Assembly (NCBI RefSeq): GCF_016742955.1
Contig: NZ_JABBYC010000001.1
Span: 1 to 64,000, forward strand
Length of the DNA stretch: 64,000 nucleotides
Direction of reading: 5' to 3'
Source of the DNA: Myceligenerans indicum
GTDB taxonomy: Bacteria > Actinomycetota > Actinomycetes > Actinomycetales > Cellulomonadaceae
Positions 54,724 through 62,449 of this stretch are shown piece by piece. A program made the position numbers and the translations under genes. Under the pieces are notes generated by a model that had not been told where the DNA came from, searched no databases, and worked only from the letters and a program-made list of their open reading frames with translations. Numbering within the stretch: the stretch's first letter is position 1; every line of letters starts with the position of its first letter.

Positions 54724-55673
54724 CCGCGCCACGTGCGACCGTGGCGGTCCTCACATACCGGCGCCCGGACCGCCTCGCCACCGCCCTCGCCGCGCTCCTG
54801 CCCCACGTGTCGGCGGCCGGTGCCGGGCTGCTGGTGGTCGACAACGACGTCACGGAGTCCGCACGCCCCGTGTTCGAACGCGCCACCGACGGCCGCGCGG
54901 CGGCGCGGTACGTCCACGAGCCGACCCCGGGCATCGCGGCGGCGCGCAACCGCGCGCTCGACGAGGTCGCCGCCTCCGGGTCGGAACTGATCGTCTTCGT
55001 GGACGACGACGAGACCCCGGGGGAACGATGGCTCGCCACCCTCCTGGCCGCGCACGAACGCTACGGCGGGACGGGCGTCGCCGGGCCGGCGGTCCCCAGC
55101 CTTCCGGGGAGGGACAGGTGGATCGAGTCCGGCGGCTTCTTCACCCGCCCGCGGTACCCCAGCGGAAGCCGCATCGAGGTGGCGGCGAGCAACAACCTGC
55201 TGCTCGACGTGCGCTGGCTCGCCCACCAGGGTCTGCGGTTCGACGAGGCGTTCGGGCTCACAGGTGGCTCGGACACCGAGCTGACCCTCCGGATCACCGC
55301 CCGTGGTGGCGCCCTGTACTGGTGCGACGAGGCCGTGGTGATGGACCCGGTGCCGGTCCAGCGGTTCACCCGCAAGTGGGTGGTACGCCGGGCGTACCGG
55401 GTCGGGAACTGCACCATCCGGGCCGAGGTCCAGCTCGCCGAGACCGCGCCCGGCCGCTTCGCCGCCCGGGCCCGCGGAGCGGGAGCGGGCATCATCCGTG
55501 TGGCGGGCGGGCTCGCGCGGGCCGCCGCCGGAGTGATCGACGGCCGGGGCCCGGCCCACGGGATCCGCACCACGGCGCGCGGCGCGGGGATGATCACCGG
55601 CGCCGTCGGCCTCGTGTACACGGAATACACCCGGGCGGCGAGGAGGCCCAGGGCCCTCAGGACGCTGTCGTGA
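54720..55673 (+). CDS. GT2-type glycosyltransferase (EPS)
   Basis: This 317-residue GT-A enzyme shows VAVLTYRRPDRLATAL, TPGIAAARNRALDEV, the metal-binding VFVDDDETP, NNLLLD and GGSDTELTLRI. A C-terminal hydrophobic stretch (about 240-300) suggests membrane association. ATG 54720 lies in the previous stop (ATGA), and the next gene starts in its stop (GTGA), giving tight translational coupling through the operon. Confidence 0.9.
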   Translation: MTAPRATVAVLTYRRPDRLATALAALLPHVSAAGAGLLVVDNDVTESARPVFERATDGRAAARYVHEPTPGIAAARNRALDEVAASGSELIVFVDDDETPGERWLATLLAAHERYGGTGVAGPAVPSLPGRDRWIESGGFFTRPRYPSGSRIEVAASNNLLLDVRWLAHQGLRFDEAFGLTGGSDTELTLRITARGGALYWCDEAVVMDPVPVQRFTRKWVVRRAYRVGNCTIRAEVQLAETAPGRFAARARGAGAGIIRVAGGLARAAAGVIDGRGPAHGIRTTARGAGMITGAVGLVYTEYTRAARRPRALRTLS

Positions 55674-56674
55674 CCGCCGCACGCCGTCGTCCCTCCCGCC
55701 GGAAGACCGTGATGTTCTCCGCCGAGGCGATCCGCGCCACCACCAACCCGTACATCACCGAACTCATGGCGGCTCTCCCGGACGACGTCGAGGCCGTGAC
55801 CTTCTCCCGCCGCCGGGCGCTGTTCGGGCAGGTCGACGTGCTGCACGTGCACTGGCCCGAGACCCTGTTCCGGCGCCGGAACGCGTTGCGGACCGCCGGC
55901 GCCTCCGCACTGCTGGTCGTCTCGCTCACCGCGATGCGGCTGCGGGGCGTGCGGACCGTCCGCACCGTGCACAACGAGTCCCCGCACGAACCGGCCACCG
56001 GCGCCGAAGGGTGGCTGCTGCGACTCATGGAGCGGTGGACCGACGAACTGGTCCTGCTCAACCGCCACACCAGGTTCGGCCGCGACCTGAACACCACCGT
56101 GATCCCGCTCGGGGAGCACGCCTCGACGTACGCAGGGCTCCCGATGCCCGCCGGAAAGCCGGGACGCGCCCTGCACTTCGGCCTGATCCGGCCGTACAAG
56201 GGCATCGACACCCTGGTGCGGGCCTTCCGCGGCCTGACCGACCCCGCCGCCGCGCTGCACGTCGTCGGCCCGGCGAAGGACGACCGCGTGCTCGACGAGG
56301 TCCGCGACGTCGCCGACCGCGACGACCGGATCGTGCTGCGCCCCGGATTCCTGCCCGACGACGCCCTCGTGCGCGAGATCTGCGAGGCGCACGTCGTGGT
56401 GCTGCCCTACCGGCGCATGCACAACTCGGGCGCGGCCCTGCTGGCGCTGTCCCTCGGACGGCCCGTACTCGTGCCCGACAACCCGGTCAACCGTGATCTG
56501 GCGGACGAGACCGGTCCGGGCTGGGTCCGGACCTACCAGGGCGAGCTCGGCACCGAGGCGCTCGCCGCGGCGCTGGCAGAGCCCGTCCCGTCGGATCCGG
56601 TACGGTTCCGGGGCCGGACGTGGTCCGAGATCGGAACGGCCCACGCCGAGGTGTACCGACGGGTGTCAGCTTGA
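55670..56674 (+). CDS. GT-B glycosyltransferase (EPS)
   Basis: This 334-residue GT-B enzyme has HVHWPETLF in the acceptor domain, HFGLIRPYKGIDTLVRAF in the donor domain and the nucleotide-sugar motif HNSGAALLALSLGRPVLV. It is loosely similar to bacterial beta-mannosyltransferases of lipid-linked EPS, which I hold with low confidence. GTG 55670 overlaps the upstream stop codon by 4 bp. Fourth gene of the operon. Confidence 0.85.
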   Translation: MTAARRRPSRRKTVMFSAEAIRATTNPYITELMAALPDDVEAVTFSRRRALFGQVDVLHVHWPETLFRRRNALRTAGASALLVVSLTAMRLRGVRTVRTVHNESPHEPATGAEGWLLRLMERWTDELVLLNRHTRFGRDLNTTVIPLGEHASTYAGLPMPAGKPGRALHFGLIRPYKGIDTLVRAFRGLTDPAAALHVVGPAKDDRVLDEVRDVADRDDRIVLRPGFLPDDALVREICEAHVVVLPYRRMHNSGAALLALSLGRPVLVPDNPVNRDLADETGPGWVRTYQGELGTEALAAALAEPVPSDPVRFRGRTWSEIGTAHAEVYRRVSA

Positions 56675-58107
56675 CGACAGAAAACACCGCGCGAGCTCGT
56701 GCGGCCCGGGCCGCCGCCCGGGCCGCCGTGACGGAGCCCATCCCCATCGCGGACGTGGGCGCCGTCGGCGACGCCGGAAGGACCGACGCCGGAGAAACCA
56801 GGGAGACCGTCCACCGCCGCAGGCGGAGCGCGGCTCCCTCGCCCGAGTGGGAGAGCGCCGCGACCGTCGTCGCGTTCATCCTGGCGGTCGCCGTGGGCTC
56901 GCGTCTGGTGGTCGCGGCGGGCGTGACCGTCGGCATGCTGCTCGCGATCGTGCTCGCGCCCGTGTGGCTCTCTGCGGCGGCCAAGTACCGCTGGGCGGGG
57001 ACGTTCCTGGGGCTGGGCGCGCTGTGCGCGGTCACGGCCCCGGTCCTGACCGAGCTGGCCGGCCACGGCCATGCCGTCGACCCGTTGCTGGAGCGCGAGA
57101 ACTACGTACGGCTGGCCGAGCTGGTGCTCGGCGCCGGGGCGCTGCTCTGGGCGCGGCTGCACCTGGGCGTCCGCTGGCTCGCCGTCGCCTACGGCGTGGG
57201 AATGCTCGTCGACGTCGTGCAGCGCGGGGAGGCGAGCTTCAAGTTCGGTGCGGGGCTCGGCGTGTCGGTCCTCGTGCTCGGGTGGCTGATCCCGGGCCTG
57301 CGACCAGGCCGGGGCGTGTGGCGGCGCGTGCCACGCACGACGCAGGCCGCCGCGTGCGTGGGCCTCGGAGTGCTGTTCGCACTCGACGACGGACGCTCCG
57401 CCTTCGCGATGCTGCTGCTCACCGCCGCGGTGGTGCTCTGGCAGGTACGGATCGACGAGCGGTCGCTGCGCCGCTCCGCGGCCGTGACGGTGGGCGCCGT
57501 CGTGGCCGCCGGGCTCGCGGCGTACGGCGGTGCGAGGTCCCTGATCCTCGACGGGGCGTTCGGGACGGCGATGGCGCAGCGCACCGCGGCGCAGATCGAG
57601 GTGAGCGGGAACCTCCTGGCGGCAGGGCGTCCCGAGATGGGGGCGACGGCGGCGCTGATCGCACACAGGCCCATGGGCTTCGGCCCGGGCGTCCCCCTCA
57701 ACGGTCACGACCTCGCCGTGGCCAAGAACGGGATGTCCCTGCTCGGCTACGACCCCGAGAACAACTACGTCTACGAGTACATGTTCGGGCGCGGGATCGA
57801 GCTGCACTCCCTGTTCGGCGACTTCTGGGCCGTGTACGGGCCGGCGGGCGTCCTGCTGTGGCTGTTCCTCCTGCTGCTGGTGCTGACCTCGCTCGTGCGG
57901 CGCACCGTGCGCGGGATGGCGGACGCCCTGCTCGTGTACGTCGCGATCCTCACGGCCTGGAACCTGTTCTTCAGCCCGATCTACGCCTCGGTGCCGATGC
58001 TGATCCTGGCGGTCGTGGTGCTGCTGCCGCGGTGGGCGGACGCGACGGAGGAAGACGTCGAGCCGCCCGGCGAGGCCGCGACCGCCGAGGGCGCCGGTCC
58101 CACCTGA
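56671..58107 (+). CDS. Wzy/O-antigen-ligase-like membrane protein (EPS polymerase)
   Basis: This 478-residue protein has about 10-12 helices after an 80-residue cytoplasmic Ala/Arg-rich start, a long extracytoplasmic loop (about 300-365) and the motif ELHSLFGDFWAVYGPAGVLL typical of O-antigen ligase/polymerase proteins. It would polymerise flipped repeat units. The likely start is TTG 56671 within the previous stop (TTGA), continuing the overlap pattern; an ATG at 56620 is the alternative. Last gene of the operon. Confidence 0.82.
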   Translation: MTTENTARARAARAAARAAVTEPIPIADVGAVGDAGRTDAGETRETVHRRRRSAAPSPEWESAATVVAFILAVAVGSRLVVAAGVTVGMLLAIVLAPVWLSAAAKYRWAGTFLGLGALCAVTAPVLTELAGHGHAVDPLLERENYVRLAELVLGAGALLWARLHLGVRWLAVAYGVGMLVDVVQRGEASFKFGAGLGVSVLVLGWLIPGLRPGRGVWRRVPRTTQAAACVGLGVLFALDDGRSAFAMLLLTAAVVLWQVRIDERSLRRSAAVTVGAVVAAGLAAYGGARSLILDGAFGTAMAQRTAAQIEVSGNLLAAGRPEMGATAALIAHRPMGFGPGVPLNGHDLAVAKNGMSLLGYDPENNYVYEYMFGRGIELHSLFGDFWAVYGPAGVLLWLFLLLLVLTSLVRRTVRGMADALLVYVAILTAWNLFFSPIYASVPMLILAVVVLLPRWADATEEDVEPPGEAATAEGAGPT

Positions 58108-58124
58108 GCGGACGAGCTTCGTTC

Positions 58125-58144
58125 ATCACGTTTCCCCACGTGAT
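58125..58144 (+). terminator. Candidate EPS operon terminator
   Basis: ATCACGT (58125-58131) pairs with ACGTGAT (58138-58144) around 6 nt, 18 bp after the polymerase stop. The stem is short. Confidence 0.45.
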
Positions 58145-58241
58145 CGCGTGGCCCGACCGGACCGACCTGGAGCGCGCGTGACGCGACGCCGCCGGCATGG
58201 TGCTCGACGCCGATCCGCCGGACCGTCGTACCGAGAAACCT

Positions 58242-58268
58242 GGAACGTGACACCGGTGCGGCGACGTC
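58242..58268 (+). promoter_or_regulatory. Candidate ECF-type promoter of the first sigma module
   Basis: GGAAC (58242-58246), 18 bp, CGTC (58265-58268) resembles the -35/-10 pair used by many ECF sigma factors, which often activate their own gene. The spacing is one or two bases longer than usual. Confidence 0.35.
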
Positions 58269-58302
58269 TGAGGGACATGAGAGACAACAGGGAGTGGCCC
58301 GG

Positions 58303-58878
58303 ATGAGTGAGGCGGCCACGTCGCCCGAGACGAGAGAACTCGCGCACGACGTCGAGGTCGTGCGTGCGCATTCCGACCCGGTGGCGGCGTTCACGGCGTT
58401 CGCCCAGGAGAGCACCCCGGCGCTGTATCGCATCGCCTATCTGCTGTGCGGCGACGAGCACCGCGCCCACGACCTGGTGCAGCTCGCGCTGGAGCGCACC
58501 TACGCGGCATGGCGGAGGGTCGGCGACGGGAACCCGTTCGCGTACGCGCGGCGCGTGATCGTCACCGCCAGGATCGACGGCTGGCGGCGGACCCGTCGGG
58601 AGGTGCTCAGCGACGACCCTGCCGGGGGTGGTGGTCCCACGACGCCGTCGTCGGACCTGGAGATCGCCGAGCGTGACCGGCTCGTGCGGGCCCTCCTGGC
58701 GTTGCCGCTCAAGCAGCGTCGCGTCGTCGTGCTGCGCTACCTGCTCGACCGGTCCGAGAAGGAGACCGCGGCCGAGCTCGGAGTCTCCACGGGAACGGTC
58801 AAGTCCACCGCGTCGCGCGCGCTCGCGCGGCTGCGCACCTTGGTAGCACCCGAGCGAGGACGGGAGGCCCGGTCATGA
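58303..58878 (+). CDS. SigE-family (ECF) RNA polymerase sigma factor, copy 1
   Basis: This 191-residue protein has sigma region 2 (ALYRIAYLLCGDEHRAHDLV, about 40-59, then ALERTYAAWRRV) and region 4 (LKQRRVVVLRYLLDRSEKET, then VSTGTVKSTASRALARL) of the actinobacterial SigE-like family. ATG 58303 is preferred: GGGAG lies 8 nt upstream; a GTG at 58294 is possible. The next gene begins in its stop codon (58875-58878), and such partners usually restrain the sigma factor. Copy 2 at 60.4 kb shares most region 2 and 4 residues. Confidence 0.92.
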   Translation: MSEAATSPETRELAHDVEVVRAHSDPVAAFTAFAQESTPALYRIAYLLCGDEHRAHDLVQLALERTYAAWRRVGDGNPFAYARRVIVTARIDGWRRTRREVLSDDPAGGGGPTTPSSDLEIAERDRLVRALLALPLKQRRVVVLRYLLDRSEKETAAELGVSTGTVKSTASRALARLRTLVAPERGREARS

Positions 58879-60212
58879 ACGTCCACGACACTGACCGCGA
58901 CACCAACGCAGGACACGACGGCGTGCTTCGCAGGATGCGCGGGGCGAGCGGGACGATCGCGCCGCCGCCGGCTCTCGACGGAGCCGCGATGGCAGCCGCA
59001 GCCGTCCGGAAGGTCCGACGGCGGCGGCTCGTGACCGCCGTGGGTGGTGGCGTGGTCGGGGTGCTTGTGCTGGCGGCGGGGGCGCTCGCGGTGACCGGGG
59101 ATCTGCTGGCGGGGCCCCGGGCGCTGCCGGGGGACGACGGAACAGCGACCGCATCGCCGACACCATCGGCAGAGCCGTCCGTGCGGTCGAGCGGTTCGGC
59201 GACGGCGGAACCGCTGGATCCCCCGAAGGGCTGGCAGACCGGACAGTTCTATGGGCTCGCGTATGCGATGCCACGGGACTGGGGCCGGCCCACACCGGAC
59301 GGGTGGGAGCCGGCTGATCTCTCGGCCGGTGACTGGGGCACCAGCGAACTGCTGGAGCTGCAGCGGGTCAACGGCGAGGCGGTGACCGGGTCCTTCGCCC
59401 TGCGTGTCGACGCGTACGACCCATGGTTCTCCTACGCCAATGAGGATGAGGACGTGCGGGAACACGTCGACATCCCAGGTGCCGAGAGCGCGGAGCTGCT
59501 GGCAGGTACGGCGCCCACGCAGGACTCGACGGGTGTCACCGACCTCGAATGGGTCGCGTTGAAGGCACAGCAGTCGGGTGGGATCTGGTACACGGCGTGG
59601 TTCACCTTCCCGGTCGGTGACGAACCCGACGTGATGCAGTTCGGCCGGGAATTCGCGCAGACCGTGGCGTTCACGGTGCCGACCGACGACATCTGGGCCC
59701 TGGCCCGGTCGCAGGGGAAGGACCTGTCCGTACACAAGGCCGACCAGAATGTGCCGGACAGCTGGGAAACGCATTCGGTCAACGGTCTTGCCCTCGCGGT
59801 TCCCCCGGACATGGCCGAGGGATCGCCGTGGGAGGAAGAGACGGCCGAGGGCCTGGCCGAGGAGGAACTGGAACTGTCTGGATCATCGCGAGACTCCTGG
59901 ATGGAGGCGGACGGTGTCGCGCTCGATGTGGACTCCTACATCGACGTGAACGGCAGAGGAGCGGTCTCCCCGCTGGGCTTCGACGGAACCCTGGGCGGCG
60001 AGACGGTGGACATCGACGGCGCCGGGCGTGTCGTCCTCTTCGAGTCGGTCAGTCGGGGATTCCCCGGAGGCGCGACAACGCTGGACGTCGAGCTGGAGAT
60101 CTGGGACGAAGAGCTGCGGTCCTTCTGGACGGTCCAGGCCCGGTTCCCGGACACGGAGGAGGGACGACGCACGGCGGACCGCCTCCTCGGCTCCTTGCGC
60201 CTGACCGATTGA
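58875..60212 (+). CDS. Putative membrane anti-sigma/sensor protein with duplicated ectodomain, copy 1
   Basis: This 445-residue protein has a 50-residue basic cytoplasmic part (ending RKVRRRRLV), one helix (about 52-75), a Ser/Thr/Pro linker and a large outer region. The outer region seems duplicated: WQTGQFYGLAYAMPRDW (about 120-136) and WETHSVNGLALAVPPDM (about 298-314) start two similar beta-rich halves. No zinc-binding anti-sigma motif (H-x3-C-x2-C) is visible, so the anti-sigma role rests only on coupling to the sigma gene. The domain is not one I can name. Confidence 0.7.
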   Translation: MNVHDTDRDTNAGHDGVLRRMRGASGTIAPPPALDGAAMAAAAVRKVRRRRLVTAVGGGVVGVLVLAAGALAVTGDLLAGPRALPGDDGTATASPTPSAEPSVRSSGSATAEPLDPPKGWQTGQFYGLAYAMPRDWGRPTPDGWEPADLSAGDWGTSELLELQRVNGEAVTGSFALRVDAYDPWFSYANEDEDVREHVDIPGAESAELLAGTAPTQDSTGVTDLEWVALKAQQSGGIWYTAWFTFPVGDEPDVMQFGREFAQTVAFTVPTDDIWALARSQGKDLSVHKADQNVPDSWETHSVNGLALAVPPDMAEGSPWEEETAEGLAEEELELSGSSRDSWMEADGVALDVDSYIDVNGRGAVSPLGFDGTLGGETVDIDGAGRVVLFESVSRGFPGGATTLDVELEIWDEELRSFWTVQARFPDTEEGRRTADRLLGSLRLTD

Positions 60213-60376
60213 CCGCCACCCGGTGGACCACGCCCGCCGGGTGGACGGAGCTCTGGTCGAGCGACGGGGAGTGAGGCTCGCGCGAGCCAACCGAACCAGC
60301 ATCAGCCGCGTTAGGGCAGTATGACTCCACCACACACCGGTCTCGCGCCGGACCATCGACGCGGGGAGGTGCTCGG

Positions 60377-60964
60377 ATGACGTCGGCCGCGAACGCGGGC
60401 GCCGTGACCGGGAGCCTCCCCGTCGTCGTCGCCGGTGACGCCACCCGTGAGGCGCAGTTCACCGCGTTTGCCCAGGCCAGGACCGCGGATCTGGTGCGTA
60501 TGGCGTATTTCCTGTGCGGTGACTCGCACCGCGCCCACGATCTCGCGCAGACCGCCTTGGAGCGCACCTTCCGGCACTGGCACAAGCTGGCCGACGGCGA
60601 TCCCTACGCCTACGCCCGGCGGGTGGTCGCGACCGCGCGCATCGACACCTGGCGGCGCAACCGCAAGGAGGTCCCCACCGAGGACGACGCCACGGTGTGG
60701 CGCACGGCGGAGGCGACGCCGGCGTCGGACGCCGCGATCGCCGAGCGGGACCGTCTCGTGCGGGCGCTCGCGAGGCTCACCACCAAGCAGCGCCGCGTCG
60801 TCGTGCTGCGCTACCTGCTGGACCGGTCCGAGGCGGAGACCGCTCAGACGCTCGGGGTCTCCGCGGGGACGGTGAAGTCGACGTCCTCCCGGGCGCTGGC
60901 CATCCTGCGGGAACACCTGGGCGGCGAAGGGCTCGGAACCACGAGCGAGGAGGGCCGGTCATGA
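60377..60964 (+). CDS. SigE-family (ECF) RNA polymerase sigma factor, copy 2
   Basis: This 195-residue protein has region 2 (LVRMAYFLCGDSHRAHDLAQ, then ALERTFRHW) and region 4 (TTKQRRVVVLRYLLDRSEAE, then VSAGTVKSTSSRALAIL). Its region 4 is nearly the same as in copy 1, so the two may recognise overlapping promoters. GGGGAGG lies 8-14 nt before the ATG. It is coupled to the following membrane protein by ATGA (60961-60964), exactly as in copy 1. Confidence 0.92.
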   Translation: MTSAANAGAVTGSLPVVVAGDATREAQFTAFAQARTADLVRMAYFLCGDSHRAHDLAQTALERTFRHWHKLADGDPYAYARRVVATARIDTWRRNRKEVPTEDDATVWRTAEATPASDAAIAERDRLVRALARLTTKQRRVVVLRYLLDRSEAETAQTLGVSAGTVKSTSSRALAILREHLGGEGLGTTSEEGRS

Positions 60965-62343
60965 ACGCTTCGGAGCAGAACAACCCCTTCGTGCAGCATC
61001 TTGCCCGGATGGCCGGGGATCTTACCCCGGTGGTCGACGGCGGCGAGATGGCCGGTGCCGCGATCCGGAAGGAGAGGCAGCGGCGCGCCGTCCTGACCGT
61101 GGCCGCCTGCATCGCCGTGCTCGTGGTGCTCAGCGGGGCGATCGGGGCCGCCGGGACCGTCTACGCGGATCGGCAGCAGCCCTTGCCCGCGTCCACGGTC
61201 TCTGCGACGACGCCGTCGCCAAGCGCGCCGTCGCCCTCGCCGAGCACGAAGGAATCGGAGGAACCCGAGCCGTCCGGCGACGAGGGGTCCGTGCGATACG
61301 TGAGCACCGGCGACGGGGAACTGCCGGTGATGCCGGGCGTGCGGCACGGCGTGACCGACGGCGGCGCCCACCCGTACATCTTCGGTGGGCTCTGGTACGA
61401 GGTGCCCCTGGGGGGATGGACGGCGATCGGCGATGTGTGGGTCGGCGGAAAGATCGGCTGGGCGTCTCCGGACAGCACGCTCGCGAACGACATCACGGCG
61501 GATCCGCTCAGCATGTCGATCGACGATGTCGTGGCAGACCTCGAGCTGCGCAACGTGTTCGACGTGTCCGGCTGGACCGTCCCGGACAGGGACTCCGGGG
61601 CCATGACACTTGAGATCGAGGGTGCCGATCTGGTGGTGATCGAGCCGCTCCAGGTGGTGACCGAGGAGTACGACGGCCGGGAGACGGAGGTCAGGCCGGT
61701 CAGGACGCGGATCCGCAGCGGAGGTGAGGGCTGGGTCATCGAGACGCGCTTCCCGGCGGACGCCGACGGCGACGAGATGCTGCGCGACTTCCTCGGGAAC
61801 CTGTGGCTGAAGGAGTACGGCGAGCCGGACTGGTACGAGCCGATGTTCACCTATCCGACGATCGGGCAGGTCGAGCACGCGATCCCGGCGGGATGGACCA
61901 GAGCGACGACCGGTGGGCTCTCGTACGCGTACCCGGAGCGCTGGACCACGGAGCCGCTGGACGAGAGCACGTTCGGGAAGCTCGTCGAGTTCCGGTCCGA
62001 CGAGATCTACGCGGTGGAACCGGACTTCGCCGAGCCGGAGGTGCGCTGGAACGGCTACGTCGAGTCGGGTGATCCGGGGGCGAACTTCTGGCCCGGCTGG
62101 TTCGACCCGACCCGGGAGGGCACCAACGAGATCGACGTGCCGGGGGCGGACTACGCCTTCGTCCAGATCACGGAGGGGCCGGCACTTGCCGGGGAGGAAG
62201 GCCTGCGGGCACTCAGCGTGGATGTCCGGCTGCACGAGGCGGGCAACGGGAACCACTCGAAGGTCACCCTCAACTTCCCGGGCGGCGACGAGGGGCTGGA
62301 ACTGGTGCGTCAGCTCATCGGCACGCTGAGCTACGAGAGGTGA
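60961..62343 (+). CDS. Putative membrane anti-sigma/sensor protein with duplicated ectodomain, copy 2
   Basis: This 460-residue protein has the same plan as its upstream paralogue: a 42-residue cytoplasmic part (EMAGAAIRKERQRRA), one helix (about 43-67), a Ser/Pro/Glu-rich linker (about 75-105) and an outer region in two similar halves. The second half begins WTRATTGGLSYAYPERW (about 313-329), matching the GL-YA-P pattern of copy 1. Sequence has diverged much more than in the sigma factors. No known anti-sigma motif is seen. Confidence 0.7.
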   Translation: MNASEQNNPFVQHLARMAGDLTPVVDGGEMAGAAIRKERQRRAVLTVAACIAVLVVLSGAIGAAGTVYADRQQPLPASTVSATTPSPSAPSPSPSTKESEEPEPSGDEGSVRYVSTGDGELPVMPGVRHGVTDGGAHPYIFGGLWYEVPLGGWTAIGDVWVGGKIGWASPDSTLANDITADPLSMSIDDVVADLELRNVFDVSGWTVPDRDSGAMTLEIEGADLVVIEPLQVVTEEYDGRETEVRPVRTRIRSGGEGWVIETRFPADADGDEMLRDFLGNLWLKEYGEPDWYEPMFTYPTIGQVEHAIPAGWTRATTGGLSYAYPERWTTEPLDESTFGKLVEFRSDEIYAVEPDFAEPEVRWNGYVESGDPGANFWPGWFDPTREGTNEIDVPGADYAFVQITEGPALAGEEGLRALSVDVRLHEAGNGNHSKVTLNFPGGDEGLELVRQLIGTLSYER

Positions 62344-62435
62344 GCGCGGCGGGGCATCGGAGGCCGAGCCTGCTGTCCGTGCGGACGAGTCGCCGATCGT
62401 CGGCCTCGTATCGCGGATGTGTCAGTCACGCCGCA

Positions 62436-62449
62436 TAGGCTTGGCTCCG
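62436..62449 (+). promoter_or_regulatory. Promoter -10 of the pcrA gene
   Basis: TAGGCT (62436-62441) ends 8 nt before ATG 62450, giving an almost leaderless mRNA. Confidence 0.55.

Noticed and set aside
58875-60212. Classical zinc-binding anti-sigma factor
   Set aside because: No H-x3-C-x2-C motif occurs in the cytoplasmic part; the regulatory role is inferred only from coupling to the sigma gene.
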